From: CALWZE01 sp036644375
GTDB taxonomy: Bacteria; Bacillota; Clostridia; Oscillospirales; Ruminococcaceae
NCBI GenBank assembly: GCA_036644375.1
Contig: JAVXQD010000007.1
Span: 1 to 64,000 of the forward strand
Direction of reading: 5' to 3'
DNA: 64,000 nt
Shown: positions 8,988 to 17,152 of the stretch, piece after piece
Layout: each line of letters opens with the position of its first letter
Position numbering within the stretch: the stretch's first letter is position 1
Translations under genes and position numbers: made by a program
The notes under the pieces: generated by a model
Told to the model about the DNA's origin: nothing
Database searches by the model: none
Seen by the model: the letters and a program-made list of their open reading frames with translations, nothing else

Positions 8988-9414
8988 TGGCTGTGTTCTC
9001 CCTAACTGTTATATTCAGCTCGTTTGTTGAAAGCGCGTTTGAGTTAACGTCAAGCTTATATCTGAGCTTTAAAACTCCGCCGTGTTCATGGAGCTTGTTA
9101 TCAATTTTATCCGCAAGAACACCGATGACAAAAGTGCCCTCGCCTGTATCATAATGGCAAAGGTGTTTCTTGCCTTTTTCAATGACGAGATTGCTGTGGG
9201 TTTTTCCATTTCGGGTCAGCGTGGCGCGTGAGTTGCTCTCTATGACGAGAGTGGTAATATCTCCGTCAAAACCTGTAGTCTCAGACTCCTGATAGCTTAT
9301 ACTGTATCTGTTATCCTCGTGGCTGAAATCTCCGCGGGTGGTAAGTGAGAGCTTTTCAACACCCTCGGTTACTATTTGTTTGCCGTCGATTGTGATAGTG
9401 AAATTGTTATTCAT
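8980..9414 (-). CDS. DUF1934 (YwiB-like) beta-barrel protein
   Basis: A 144-residue conserved protein of the DUF1934 family, which adopts a calycin-like beta-barrel; its biochemical role is not established. The sequence is rich in alternating beta strands (FTITIDGKQIV, RYSISYQESETTG, KHLCHYDTGEGTFVIGV, LKLRYKLDV). I chose ATG 9414 because AGGAG lies six bases upstream; the longer open frame starting at 9507 adds residues with no ribosome site and no similarity to the family. It overlaps argS by 8 bases, in the order known from other Firmicutes. Confidence 0.85.
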   Translation of the reverse strand: MNNNFTITIDGKQIVTEGVEKLSLTTRGDFSHEDNRYSISYQESETTGFDGDITTLVIESNSRATLTRNGKTHSNLVIEKGKKHLCHYDTGEGTFVIGVLADKIDNKLHEHGGVLKLRYKLDVNSNALSTNELNITVRENTANA

Positions 9415-9588
9415 GTTTCTCCTTTTTGATTCAAGCAGACAGTCGATTGAAAAAAACAGATAGCGAATTTGCATAGTGTAATTTTGATTTTCAGAATTAA
9501 ATTGCAAAGCAATCTTCGGCTTTTCAGTAAGGGAACGGACAAAAAGCTCTATTTGTCCGACAATACGACAACCTTAAATCAGTATAGA

Positions 9589-10425
9589 CTATTTGAAGCA
9601 ATCGGCAATAGCCGTAATCTGCAAATCGGCTTTTTTTGCGCCGTCAGTAAGCGGATAACCGAGATATATCTCCGCATTTGAAGAAAATCCGTCGGGATTA
9701 TCCGAGGTGAATATAAGGCAATCTCCGCCTGATGTATTCCGCATATTTTTACTGTCGAGTAGGGAGAGCGCATATCTTGCTGTTTCAAAACCGCTGTCGA
9801 TGAGAGAGACTTTGTCGCCGACAATATCGGAAATAACATCTCTGATAATCGGATAATGGGTGCAACCCAAAATTATTGTATCCACATCCGCCGCCATAAG
9901 AGGCTCAAGATATTCACGGGCGATTGCGATTGTAATAGCGCAGTCGCGACCGAAATATCCATTTTCGACGAGCGGAACAAACATGGGACAGGCTTTTGCG
10001 ACAGTGACCGCTTCGGGCATCATCCTCTTGATTTCACGGTCAAAGGCTTGGCTTTTTATCGTTGCCGGTGTGCCGAGAATTCCGACTTTACCGTTTTTTG
10101 TAGTATTTATTGCAGCCTTGGCAGTCGGATTGATGACTCCGATAAAGGGAACAGGCATTTTATCTGTGAAACGGCTTGAGAGAGTCGAAGAGACAGTTCC
10201 GCACGCTGCAATTACGAGCTTTACATCATGGGAAAGCAGGAAAGAAATATCCTCAAGCGCATATCTGGTGATTGTGTCCGGGGTTCGAGTCCCGTAGGGA
10301 ACACGCGCAGTATCTCCGAAAAAAACAATGTTTTCATTCGGGGCAAGCTTTTGAAGATGCTTAAATGCAGTCAGACCGCCCATTCCCGAATCGAAAATCC
10401 CTATTGACCTGTTATCCATGTTCAT
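9589..10425 (-). CDS. murI: Glutamate racemase
   Basis: Interconverts L- and D-glutamate to supply D-Glu for peptidoglycan. The 278 residues start with the signature IGIFDSGMGGLTAF and contain FFGDTARVPYGTR. The two catalytic cysteines lie in IAACGTVSS and ILGCTHYPI. The first motif is usually ACNTAS, so the family asparagine is glycine here, while both cysteines are kept. The ATG at 10425 overlaps the ddl stop codon in an ATGA arrangement, so the two wall-precursor enzymes are coupled. A second ATG two codons later is also possible. Confidence 0.93.
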   Translation of the reverse strand: MNMDNRSIGIFDSGMGGLTAFKHLQKLAPNENIVFFGDTARVPYGTRTPDTITRYALEDISFLLSHDVKLVIAACGTVSSTLSSRFTDKMPVPFIGVINPTAKAAINTTKNGKVGILGTPATIKSQAFDREIKRMMPEAVTVAKACPMFVPLVENGYFGRDCAITIAIAREYLEPLMAADVDTIILGCTHYPIIRDVISDIVGDKVSLIDSGFETARYALSLLDSKNMRNTSGGDCLIFTSDNPDGFSSNAEIYLGYPLTDGAKKADLQITAIADCFK

Positions 10426-11489
10426 CCACGCTCAATTGCAAGACGGAACAGGCGATCTATAAGTTCAGAATAACCGATTCCGGAGGCTTCCCACATTTTC
10501 GCGTACATGCTGATCGAAGTAAAGCCCGGAATGGTATTCGGCTCATTGAGATAGATGGCTCCGGTCTCTCCGTCCATCAAAAAATCGATACGGGAAAGCC
10601 CGCTGCAACCGAGAGCTTTATAGGCTTCAAGCGCAATCTTTTGAATATATCGCTGCTGTTCGCCGGTAATTCGGGCGGGAATAATTGTCCTGCTCTGTGC
10701 GTTGAAATACTTTGCCTCATAATCGTAAAATTCATTTGCGGACAAAATTTCACCGACAACCGACACTTCGGGTTCAAGATTGCCAAGCACCGAACATTCA
10801 AGCTCTTTGCCGGATATGTTCTTTTCAACAACTGCTTTTACGTCGTGCTCGAAAGCAAGATCAAGCGCGGCGCGAAGCTCCGAGCGGTCGTGAGCTTTTG
10901 TTATGCCTACGGAACTTCCGGCGTTTGCGGGTTTTACAAACATCGGATAGCCGAGCGAAGTCTCCCACGTGTCGGCAAGCAATTCGAATTTGTCTATATC
11001 ATATTTTAAAACCATTGCCCACGGTGCGCGCGGTATCCCAAAATAATCCAGCATCGCATTGGTGACGGCTTTGTCCATGCAGACTGCACTTGAAAGCAAA
11101 TCACAGCCGACATAGGGTATGCCGGCGAGTGTGAACAGGCCCTGAATGGTTCCGTCCTCTCCGTTGCGCCCGTGAAGCACGGGAAATACAGCGTCAAGAC
11201 GCTCTGTCTCGAAGCTTCCGTCCGAATTGGTTTTCACAAGCCCGTGAATCGAGCAATCCGGAGAAATAAAAGCGGGGACACACGACTTGCTCTCGTGCCA
11301 TGAACCATCTTCAATTGCTTCGACCGGACCGCCGTACTCAAGCCAGCGTCCGGCCTTAGTGATGCCGATTAAAACTGTATCGTATTTGTCGTGCGGAACA
11401 TTTCGGATAACCGATGAGGCAGATTTTAACGAGACCTCATGCTCACTTGAAACACCGCCGAAGATAATGCCGACCTTACATTTAGACAT
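10422..11489 (-). CDS. ddl: D-alanine--D-alanine ligase
   Basis: An ATP-grasp enzyme that joins two D-alanines for the cell-wall pentapeptide. The 355 residues carry KVGIIFGGVSSEHEVSLKSA at the N-terminus, VFPVLHGRNGEDGTIQG, the ATP-grasp core (MFVKPANAGSSVGITKAHD, VVEKNISGKELECSVLG) and the C-terminal metal and product loop YLNEPNTIPGFTSISMYAKM. The SMYAKMWEASG ending fits the VanA/Ddl family; Tyr in the SMY position of the omega loop suggests D-Ala as acceptor rather than D-lactate. An AAGAAGG ribosome site precedes the ATG, and murI follows with a 4-base overlap. Confidence 0.95.
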   Translation of the reverse strand: MSKCKVGIIFGGVSSEHEVSLKSASSVIRNVPHDKYDTVLIGITKAGRWLEYGGPVEAIEDGSWHESKSCVPAFISPDCSIHGLVKTNSDGSFETERLDAVFPVLHGRNGEDGTIQGLFTLAGIPYVGCDLLSSAVCMDKAVTNAMLDYFGIPRAPWAMVLKYDIDKFELLADTWETSLGYPMFVKPANAGSSVGITKAHDRSELRAALDLAFEHDVKAVVEKNISGKELECSVLGNLEPEVSVVGEILSANEFYDYEAKYFNAQSRTIIPARITGEQQRYIQKIALEAYKALGCSGLSRIDFLMDGETGAIYLNEPNTIPGFTSISMYAKMWEASGIGYSELIDRLFRLAIERG

Positions 11490-11739
11490 ACTGAAAGTAC
11501 CTTCTTTTCATATAAATATCAATATATATATAACCGAGCACACTGTCATGTATGCGAGGTCAAATCAAACATTCCATATGCAGTAAAAAAATCGGCGGAA
11601 ATCTGTGCTTAACACAGGATTAATTGATAGTATTCAGATATAATACCATAAAAACGGTTTATTTTAAAGTGCGCAAGATGTATAATAATATATACAGACA
11701 AAAATGTCAAAATAAAATCATAAACCAATGAAAATAATG

Positions 11740-11769
11740 TTGACATGCCGGAACGATTGATGTTATAGT
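11740..11769 (+). promoter_or_regulatory. Predicted promoter for rpmG-secE-nusG-rplK-rplA
   Basis: TTGACA at 11740-11745 and TATAGT at 11764-11769 are separated by 18 bases. It is the only strong promoter in the 11490-11885 gap. The 116 bases between it and rpmG form a leader without a recognisable RNA family; the other part of the gap, 11490-11739, holds only AT-rich DNA and the upstream region of ddl. Confidence 0.7.
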
Positions 11770-11885
11770 AATTATACCTCTTTGTCAGGTTTATTTTTTT
11801 GTGCGCTTTTGTTGGTGTACATGCCTGAATGAGGGAGGCAAAAGAGCCGCAATAAAGACGGCTACTAAATGGAGGTGCCGAAGAT

Positions 11886-12035
11886 ATGACAGTGAAAATC
11901 ACACTCGCTTGCACGGAATGCAAACAGCGCAACTATGATACTACCAAAAACAAAAAGAACACACCCGACAGGCTTGAACTGAACAAATATTGTCCGTTCT
12001 GCCGCAAACACACGCTTCATCGCGAAACAAAGTAA
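11886..12035 (+). CDS. rpmG: 50S ribosomal protein L33
   Basis: A 49-residue ribosomal protein of the large subunit, located near the tRNA exit site. It begins MTVKITLACTECKQRNY and ends NKYCPFCRKHTLHRETK. The two CxxC pairs (CTEC and CPFC) mark the zinc-binding form; a zinc-free paralog, if present, is outside this window. GGAGGT lies seven bases before the ATG. The position directly ahead of secE and nusG is the usual Firmicutes arrangement. Confidence 0.95.
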   Translation: MTVKITLACTECKQRNYDTTKNKKNTPDRLELNKYCPFCRKHTLHRETK

Positions 12036-12050
12036 AGGCGGTATACTGTA

Positions 12051-12275
12051 ATGGCTGACAAGCAGAACAGCGCGAAAGCAAAAAAGCCCAGTGCCTTTTC
12101 GCGCATGGGCAAATATTTCCGCGATGTATGGGGCGAATTCAAAAAAATCGTTTGGCCGTCCCGCAAGCAGATTATCAACAACACAATAATCGTTCTTGTG
12201 ACGTGCATTGCGTTCGCAGTTGTCATTTGGGGACTTGATGTTCTCTTTGCATGGCTGCGCGGATTGGTACTCTAA
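12051..12275 (+). CDS. secE: Preprotein translocase subunit SecE
   Basis: The small essential subunit of the SecYEG channel. The 74 residues have a short basic, disordered N-terminus, the conserved amphipathic motif FRDVWGEFKKIVWPSRKQ and one membrane helix (IIVLVTCIAFAVVIWGLDVLF). This is the short single-helix form normal in Gram-positives. It sits between rpmG and nusG with 15 and 42 base gaps, and the channel partner secG occurs at 43.1 kb in this same window. Confidence 0.95.
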   Translation: MADKQNSAKAKKPSAFSRMGKYFRDVWGEFKKIVWPSRKQIINNTIIVLVTCIAFAVVIWGLDVLFAWLRGLVL

Positions 12276-12317
12276 TTCAGCGCTTGATTTAAGCGCAATT
12301 TAAGGTGGGAAAAGTTT

Positions 12318-12839
12318 ATGTCCGATGCTGCAAGATGGTATGTAATTCATACCTACTCAGGATATGAAAACAAGGTCGCCACAAACATTGAGAAAATGGT
12401 GGAAAACCGTCGGCTTCAGGATTTGATTTTTGAAGTTAAAATTCCGACCGAGAAAGTTGTCGAAATTAAGGACAACAAGCGAAAGGAAATTGAACGGAAA
12501 ATTTTCCCGGGCTATGTTCTCGTTAAGATGATTATAACAGACGAATCATGGTATGTTGTTCGCAACACGCGAGGAGTCACGGGGTTTGTAGGTACAACAA
12601 CTAAGCCGGTTCCGCTTTCACAACAGGAAGTTGACAAGCTGGGTGTTGAAACAGCGACAGAAATCCAGATTGATTACAGTGTGGGCGATACCGTTAAAAT
12701 CATCGACGGACCGATTGCCGGCTTTGTCGGGGTTGTTGAGGATATCGACAAGGAAAAGCAGAAGGTCAAGGTTAAGGTCTCAATGTTCGGACGGGATACA
12801 ACAGCCGAAATTGAGCTTGGACAGGCTACAACCATCTGA
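12318..12839 (+). CDS. nusG: Transcription termination/antitermination factor NusG
   Basis: Binds RNA polymerase and modulates pausing, Rho-dependent termination and coupling to the ribosome. The 173 residues show the NGN domain (RWYVIHTYSGYENKVA at the start, FPGYVLVKM, WYVVRNTRGVTGFVG) and a C-terminal KOW domain (GDTVKIIDGPIAGFVGVVED). Length is typical. GGTGGGAAAAG precedes the ATG. About 136 bases without a gene separate it from rplK; the stretch holds an AT-mixed leader but no promoter or RNA family that I recognise. Confidence 0.97.
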   Translation: MSDAARWYVIHTYSGYENKVATNIEKMVENRRLQDLIFEVKIPTEKVVEIKDNKRKEIERKIFPGYVLVKMIITDESWYVVRNTRGVTGFVGTTTKPVPLSQQEVDKLGVETATEIQIDYSVGDTVKIIDGPIAGFVGVVEDIDKEKQKVKVKVSMFGRDTTAEIELGQATTI

Positions 12840-12975
12840 CACAAAAGCACGTATGATGAGCTTCGCATAAAGAAGCTTTCAGAGAGGGCGCATCGCGAAA
12901 AGTGCGTTCTTGTGGGAGGGACACAAAATCTTTTCAATGTGTTCCGATTACACCACTTAATTCGGAGGAAGTAAA

Positions 12976-13404
12976 ATGGCACAAAAGGTAAAAGGCTATA
13001 TTAAGCTTCAAATCCCCGGCGGAAAAGCTACGCCGGCACCGCCTGTCGGGCCTGCGCTCGGTCAGCACGGAGTCAATATCATGGCATTCACAAAGGAATT
13101 TAACGAGCGCACCAAAGGCGATATCGGCATGGTTATTCCTGTCGTTATCACAGTTTATGCCGACAACTCGTTCACCTTTGTAACAAAAACCCCGCCTGCG
13201 GCTATCCTTATTAAAAAGGAATGCGGTATCGAGAGCGGCTCGGGTGTTCCGAACAAGACAAAGGTTGCTACACTTTCAAAAGCTTCGCTTCAGAAGATTG
13301 CTGAAATTAAAAAACCTGACCTCAATGCAGCTGATCTCGAAACCGCAATGAGCATGATTGCAGGTACTGCCCGTTCGATGGGCATACTTGTAGAGGAGGG
13401 TTAA
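12976..13404 (+). CDS. rplK: 50S ribosomal protein L11
   Basis: Binds 23S rRNA helices 43/44 at the GTPase-associated centre and is needed for stringent-response sensing. The 142 residues include the N-terminal IPGGKATPAPPVGPALGQHG signature and a C-terminal RNA-binding domain ending AGTARSMGILVEEG. A CGGAGGAAG ribosome site lies before the ATG. rplA follows after two bases. Confidence 0.98.
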   Translation: MAQKVKGYIKLQIPGGKATPAPPVGPALGQHGVNIMAFTKEFNERTKGDIGMVIPVVITVYADNSFTFVTKTPPAAILIKKECGIESGSGVPNKTKVATLSKASLQKIAEIKKPDLNAADLETAMSMIAGTARSMGILVEEG

Positions 13405-13406
13405 TA

Positions 13407-14123
13407 ATGAAACACGGAAAACATTATACAGACAGCGCTAAACTGATCGATCGTGCAAAGCTCTATGATTCATCGGAAGCTCTTGATATTTGCTGTAAAA
13501 CAGCGAAAGCAAAATTTGACGAGACAGTTGAAATTCATGTTCGTCTGGGCGTCGACAGCCGCCATGCGGATCAGCAGGTTCGCGGAGCAGTTGTTCTTCC
13601 CAACGGAACAGGCAAGAGTGTTCGCGTTTGCGTATTTGCCAAGGGCGATGCGGCAAAGGCAGCCGAGGCTGCAGGAGCTGAGTTTGTAGGTGCTGAAGAG
13701 CTTGCAGAGAGAATCCAGAAGGAAAACTTCATGGACTTCGACGTTGTTATAGCTTCGCCGGATATGATGGGTATCGTCGGACGTCTCGGCAAAATTCTCG
13801 GACCGCGCGGTCTTATGCCTAACCCGAAAGCCGGCACTGTTACTCTGGATGTCGTTAAGGCTGTCAATGAGGCAAAGGCAGGAAAAATCGAGTATCGTCT
13901 TGATAAGAGCAACATCATCCATTGCCCGATCGGGAAAGCTTCGTTCGGAATGGAAAAGCTCACAGAGAACTTCGACACAATTATCGAGGCTGTTGTAAAG
14001 GCAAAACCGACTGCATCAAAGGGTCAGTACATCAAATCCTGCGTTGTTTCCACAACAATGGGCCCGGGCATAAAGATTTCCACACAGCGCTATATGAGTG
14101 CTCTGAATACCCAGCAAAACTAA
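13407..14123 (+). CDS. rplA: 50S ribosomal protein L1
   Basis: Forms the mobile L1 stalk and, in many bacteria, represses its own operon by binding mRNA. The 238 residues contain the family motif GKILGPRGLMPNPKAGTVT and the C-terminal MGPGIKISTQ. It is the last gene of the rpmG-rplA unit; a consensus promoter begins 12 bases after its stop codon for the downstream rplJ-rplL unit. Confidence 0.98.
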   Translation: MKHGKHYTDSAKLIDRAKLYDSSEALDICCKTAKAKFDETVEIHVRLGVDSRHADQQVRGAVVLPNGTGKSVRVCVFAKGDAAKAAEAAGAEFVGAEELAERIQKENFMDFDVVIASPDMMGIVGRLGKILGPRGLMPNPKAGTVTLDVVKAVNEAKAGKIEYRLDKSNIIHCPIGKASFGMEKLTENFDTIIEAVVKAKPTASKGQYIKSCVVSTTMGPGIKISTQRYMSALNTQQN

Positions 14124-14134
14124 TGCTTTGATAC

Positions 14135-14163
14135 TTGACAAGCATGTATGCTTGAAGTATAAT
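14135..14163 (+). promoter_or_regulatory. Consensus promoter for rplJ-rplL
   Basis: TTGACA at 14135-14140 and TATAAT at 14158-14163 with a 17-base spacer, a perfect sigma-A consensus. It lies just upstream of the L10 leader, as expected for a strongly expressed, autoregulated ribosomal unit. Confidence 0.85.
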
Positions 14164-14170
14164 TAATATG

Positions 14171-14323
14171 CTGTTTTGACCAAAGACAGCAGGTGTGTGA
14201 AAACATAATGGTTAGCGTTTGCGAACCGCCTGCCGAGGAAAAAGCTTTTGATTGATATGCGTGTTATGCGCCATATTATGATTAGTTTTACCTTCCTCGG
14301 TTACAAACTGAGGAAGGTTTTTT
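14171..14323 (+). ncRNA. Ribosomal protein L10 leader (attenuator)
   Basis: The 5' leader of rplJ-rplL. It ends in a terminator hairpin, CCTTCCTC paired with GAGGAAGG (14291-14317) followed by a T run. A CCGAGGAA segment at 14231-14238 is exactly complementary to TTCCTCGG at 14293-14300, so it can form an antiterminator that excludes the terminator. AAAGACAGCAGGTG and CCTGCCGAGG flanking the upper stem fit the known L10 leader layout, in which the L10(L12) complex binds and lowers expression. The 5' limit is estimated from the promoter. Confidence 0.85.
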
Positions 14324-14362
14324 GTTTTCACTCGAGAATTTTATCATGGAGGTGAAATGAAT

Positions 14363-14866
14363 ATGCCAAGCGCAAAGGTATTGTCCGAAAAACAAGTAAA
14401 GGTTGCGGCACTTTCCGATAAGCTCAAAGCTGCAAAATCCGTTATTCTTGTAGATTACAAAGGAATCCGCGTTGATGCAGACACAAAGCTCAGAAGTGAG
14501 CTTCGCGATGAGAACGTCGATTATACCGTAGTCAAGAATACGCTCCTCACCCTTGCATGCAGGGAAGCGGGACTTGAGGATTTTATTCCGGTTCTCAATG
14601 GAACAACAGCACTCGCTGTCTCCGAGGACGAAACTGCATCCGCACGAGTTATCCAGAAATATGTGTCTAAGAACAAAGACTTCTTTAACATGAAGATGGG
14701 TTATGTCAGCGGAAAATATGTAAATGCGGAAGAGCTTAAGGCTATTGCGACATTGCCGTCGAGAGACGTTCTTATCGCACAGGTAGCGGGCACGCTCAAC
14801 AGCATTATCGCGTCTTTTGCACGCGCTATCAGCGAAGTTGCAAAAAAAGCAGAAGCAGAGGCTTAA
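14363..14866 (+). CDS. rplJ: 50S ribosomal protein L10
   Basis: Base of the ribosomal stalk; it binds 23S rRNA and carries the L7/L12 dimers on its C-terminal helix. About 167 residues with MPSAKVLSEKQ at the start, SVILVDYKGIRVDADTKLR and VVKNTLLTLA in the rRNA-binding domain, and a C-terminal helix rich in Ala/Glu. I chose the second ATG (14363) over 14357 because GGAGG at 14348-14352 is only four bases from the first, and family members start at MPS. It follows the L10 leader and precedes rplL by 66 bases. Confidence 0.96.
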   Translation: MPSAKVLSEKQVKVAALSDKLKAAKSVILVDYKGIRVDADTKLRSELRDENVDYTVVKNTLLTLACREAGLEDFIPVLNGTTALAVSEDETASARVIQKYVSKNKDFFNMKMGYVSGKYVNAEELKAIATLPSRDVLIAQVAGTLNSIIASFARAISEVAKKAEAEA

Positions 14867-14932
14867 CTACTGCTGTGACGGCATATCTGCCGCATAAAAC
14901 ATTTAATTTAACATTAAGAAGGAGAATTTACA

Positions 14933-15304
14933 ATGGCTGATTTTGCGAAAATAATTGAAGAAATCAAAGGCATGACAGTTCTTGAGCTCTCAGAGCTCGT
15001 TAAGGCAATCGAAGAGGAGTTCGGCGTATCCGCGGCGGCAACAGCGGTTGCGGTTGCAGGTCCTGCGGCATCGGCTGACGCTGCTGAAGAGAAATCCGAA
15101 TTTGACGTAATCCTCAAGGAAGTCGGCGGAAACAAGATGGCAGTTATCAAGGCTGTTAAGGAAATCACAGGTCTTGGTCTTAAAGAGTCAAAAGAGCTTG
15201 TTGACGGCGCTCCCAAAACAATCAAAGAGGCTGTGTCAAAGAACGATGCTGACGAAATCCAGAAAACCCTTACAGAGGCCGGCGCAACAGTTGAACTTAA
15301 ATAA
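14933..15304 (+). CDS. rplL: 50S ribosomal protein L7/L12
   Basis: The multicopy stalk protein that recruits and stimulates translation GTPases. The 123 residues have an N-terminal dimerisation domain (IKGMTVLELSELVKAIEEEF), an Ala-rich hinge (AATAVAVAGPAASADAAEE) and the C-terminal factor-binding domain (FDVILKEVGGNKMAVIKAVK, GLGLKESKELVDGAP). AGAAGGAG precedes the ATG. Confidence 0.98.
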   Translation: MADFAKIIEEIKGMTVLELSELVKAIEEEFGVSAAATAVAVAGPAASADAAEEKSEFDVILKEVGGNKMAVIKAVKEITGLGLKESKELVDGAPKTIKEAVSKNDADEIQKTLTEAGATVELK

Positions 15305-15390
15305 TGCCTGCTGAGCAAGCAAAAAATGCTTAACGGATAATGCCTTGCGAAAGGCGCTATTTGTAAACATTAAACTTTGTTACAAATAAA

Positions 15391-15428
15391 ACAGTCATGG
15401 ATGATTAAGTTTATCCATGACTGTTTTT
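15391..15428 (+). terminator. Rho-independent terminator after rplL
   Basis: ACAGTCATGGAT and ATCCATGACTGT (one stem, loop about 10 bases) are followed by TTTTTT. It ends the ribosomal stalk unit 87 bases after the rplL stop codon. Confidence 0.85.
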
Positions 15429-15487
15429 TGCTGTAGGCAATAAAAAATTTTTCTCCGATGAGATTACCGGTTTCGAAAAAAGCTCAC

Positions 15488-16138
15488 TTAATCAAACGGA
15501 TATTTTTCCTTATCGGAGGGCTCTTCATATTCCGGTATGGTGTTTATAACCTCTATCACAGGCTCGCGCAGATAAAGTGAAGGATCGGCAACTGCCACAA
15601 ACCCGCATCCCGGACTGCACTGCCAATCGTAAGGTGCTTTTTTCGGATAAGCAAACTGTGCAAGAATATTGCCGATGACTCCGGCGTGGGTCACAATTGC
15701 GGCGTCGTGGGTGTCATTGCTCATCATGTCATCGACAATCCACAAAAATGCTCCGCAGCACCGCTTGAAAAACTCCTGAGGGTCATCAACTCCTTTGGGG
15801 CAGAAGCTGCTGCCGGGAGTAACCCAGCGGTTAAATTCATCGTCAAGCTTGAGTTCCTTCAGGGTTTTGCCTTCGAATCTCCCGAATGAGGATTCTCTCA
15901 AACCCTCGACTGATATATATTCGCAGTCGGGAAAAAGGATCTCCGAGGTTTGTCGGGCGCGAAGCATAGGACTTGTATAGACAGCCTCAACATATGGGTA
16001 TGAGTATTCAGCGAGAATGTCGTAAAGATTTTGCTCGCCCTCGGGGCAAAGAGGCAAATCTGTGGAGCCGCAATATGCACCGTCAAGATTTGCTTTTGTA
16101 AATCCGTGTCGAATAAGATGGATTTTATATGTTCTCAT
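15488..16138 (-). CDS. Histidine phosphatase (phosphoglycerate mutase-like)
   Basis: A 216-residue member of the histidine phosphatase superfamily. The catalytic phosphohistidine lies in IHLIRHGFTKAN (His11) and the second histidine in IVTHAGVIGN; AVYTSPMLRARQTSEIL supplies the family arginine. The best general match is a cofactor-independent-of-DPG phosphatase or an alpha-ribazole phosphatase-like protein, but there are no cobalamin genes nearby and the substrate is unknown. The C-terminus (about 170-216) is an acidic tail. It is divergent from the XRE gene at 16294. Confidence 0.8.
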   Translation of the reverse strand: MRTYKIHLIRHGFTKANLDGAYCGSTDLPLCPEGEQNLYDILAEYSYPYVEAVYTSPMLRARQTSEILFPDCEYISVEGLRESSFGRFEGKTLKELKLDDEFNRWVTPGSSFCPKGVDDPQEFFKRCCGAFLWIVDDMMSNDTHDAAIVTHAGVIGNILAQFAYPKKAPYDWQCSPGCGFVAVADPSLYLREPVIEVINTIPEYEEPSDKEKYPFD

Positions 16139-16203
16139 GTACTGCTCCTTTGTGATTTTTAAATAATTTGTAATAAAAAGAAGAAGAAAAGACGTAAATA
16201 AGC

Positions 16204-16232
16204 TTTACAAACCGTAGTTATTATTATATAAT
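16204..16232 (+). promoter_or_regulatory. Predicted promoter for the XRE regulator
   Basis: TTTACA at 16204-16209 and TATAAT at 16227-16232, spacer 17 bases, 61 bases upstream of the gene start. Confidence 0.65.
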
Positions 16233-16293
16233 CGACTATACAATCTGTAATTTTGCTGTTTTTCGATTTGCTATCTGGAAGGACTAAAGTTAT

Positions 16294-16986
16294 ATGCCTG
16301 ATGTTGGGAATTTTAACCGAATACTTACACTGTTAAGGAAAGAACGCGGCATCACTCAAAAGGAGGCTGCTGCCAATCTTGGCGTTTCGCAGGCCTTGCT
16401 CTCGCACTATGAAAAGGGCATTCGAGAATGCGGCCTTGACTTTGTTGTGCGCGCATCCGAGTTCTATGGGGTATCGTGCGACTATCTGCTTGGGCGTTCT
16501 CCGGATCGCACCGGCCTTACGCTTTCGGTTGAAGATATTCCCGAAGGGGACTCACAGGATGACGCGAGGTTTAAGGGCAGTGTTTTGCCTATTCTAAATA
16601 AGAAGCTCCTGTCTAATTCGCTTGCGGTATTGTACAGTCTTCTGCTCAAAGCGCAGGACAAGGCGCTGGTCACCGAGATTTCAACCTATCTGATGGTTTC
16701 GTTTTACAAGATGTTTCGTCTTGTATACTCTGCAAATCCCAAAAACCAGAACGATATGTTTTCAATTCCCAAGCAATTGTATTCAGGATATTCGGACGCT
16801 ACGATGAAAACGGTCGAGACAAGGATAAGCGTTATGCTATCAGGCGATAAGGTGTCTGACATTGTCCCGGTTGAGAATATTGAAGAGCTGCTACTCACGA
16901 CAGAGAATCTCAGTTCTGATTTTCCTCAGCATGCTTCGTCGCTTTTTAATTTGATTCAACAGACCGAAAAGAACATAATGAAATAG
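16294..16986 (+). CDS. XRE-family transcriptional regulator
   Basis: A 230-residue protein. Residues 8-65 are a Cro/CI-type helix-turn-helix: ILTLLRKERGITQKEAAANL, then GVSQALLSHYEKGIREC with the recognition helix, and FYGVSCDYLLGRS as the usual end of the domain. The remaining 160 residues are mostly alpha-helical and match no family I recognise. The longer C-terminal part suggests a ligand- or partner-responsive regulator rather than a simple repressor. It stands alone, so the target genes are not indicated by context. Confidence 0.8.
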   Translation: MPDVGNFNRILTLLRKERGITQKEAAANLGVSQALLSHYEKGIRECGLDFVVRASEFYGVSCDYLLGRSPDRTGLTLSVEDIPEGDSQDDARFKGSVLPILNKKLLSNSLAVLYSLLLKAQDKALVTEISTYLMVSFYKMFRLVYSANPKNQNDMFSIPKQLYSGYSDATMKTVETRISVMLSGDKVSDIVPVENIEELLLTTENLSSDFPQHASSLFNLIQQTEKNIMK

Positions 16987-17005
16987 CTTACAATAATTTT
17001 TATTG

Positions 17006-17033
17006 AACGCCGTCGGCTAATGCCGGCGGCGTT
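17006..17033 (+). terminator. Terminator-like hairpin after the XRE gene
   Basis: AACGCCGTCGGC and GCCGGCGGCGTT form a GC-rich stem with one mismatch and a TAAT loop. The following GTTTGTTGTT is T-rich but not a clean run, so termination is likely rather than certain. Confidence 0.55.
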
Positions 17034-17152
17034 TGTTGTTATCCCAAATCTGTTTAATCCGTGTCAAACAATAAAATATATTGCCGATATGCGATTCTTA
17101 CCGCATTTTCAGATGATTTCAGTGCAGGGCACGGAATTCTTTGAGATATTCC

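Noticed and set aside
9536..9559. CGGACAAA/TTTGTCCG hairpin after murI
   Set aside because: A short stem without a T run; too weak to call as a terminator.
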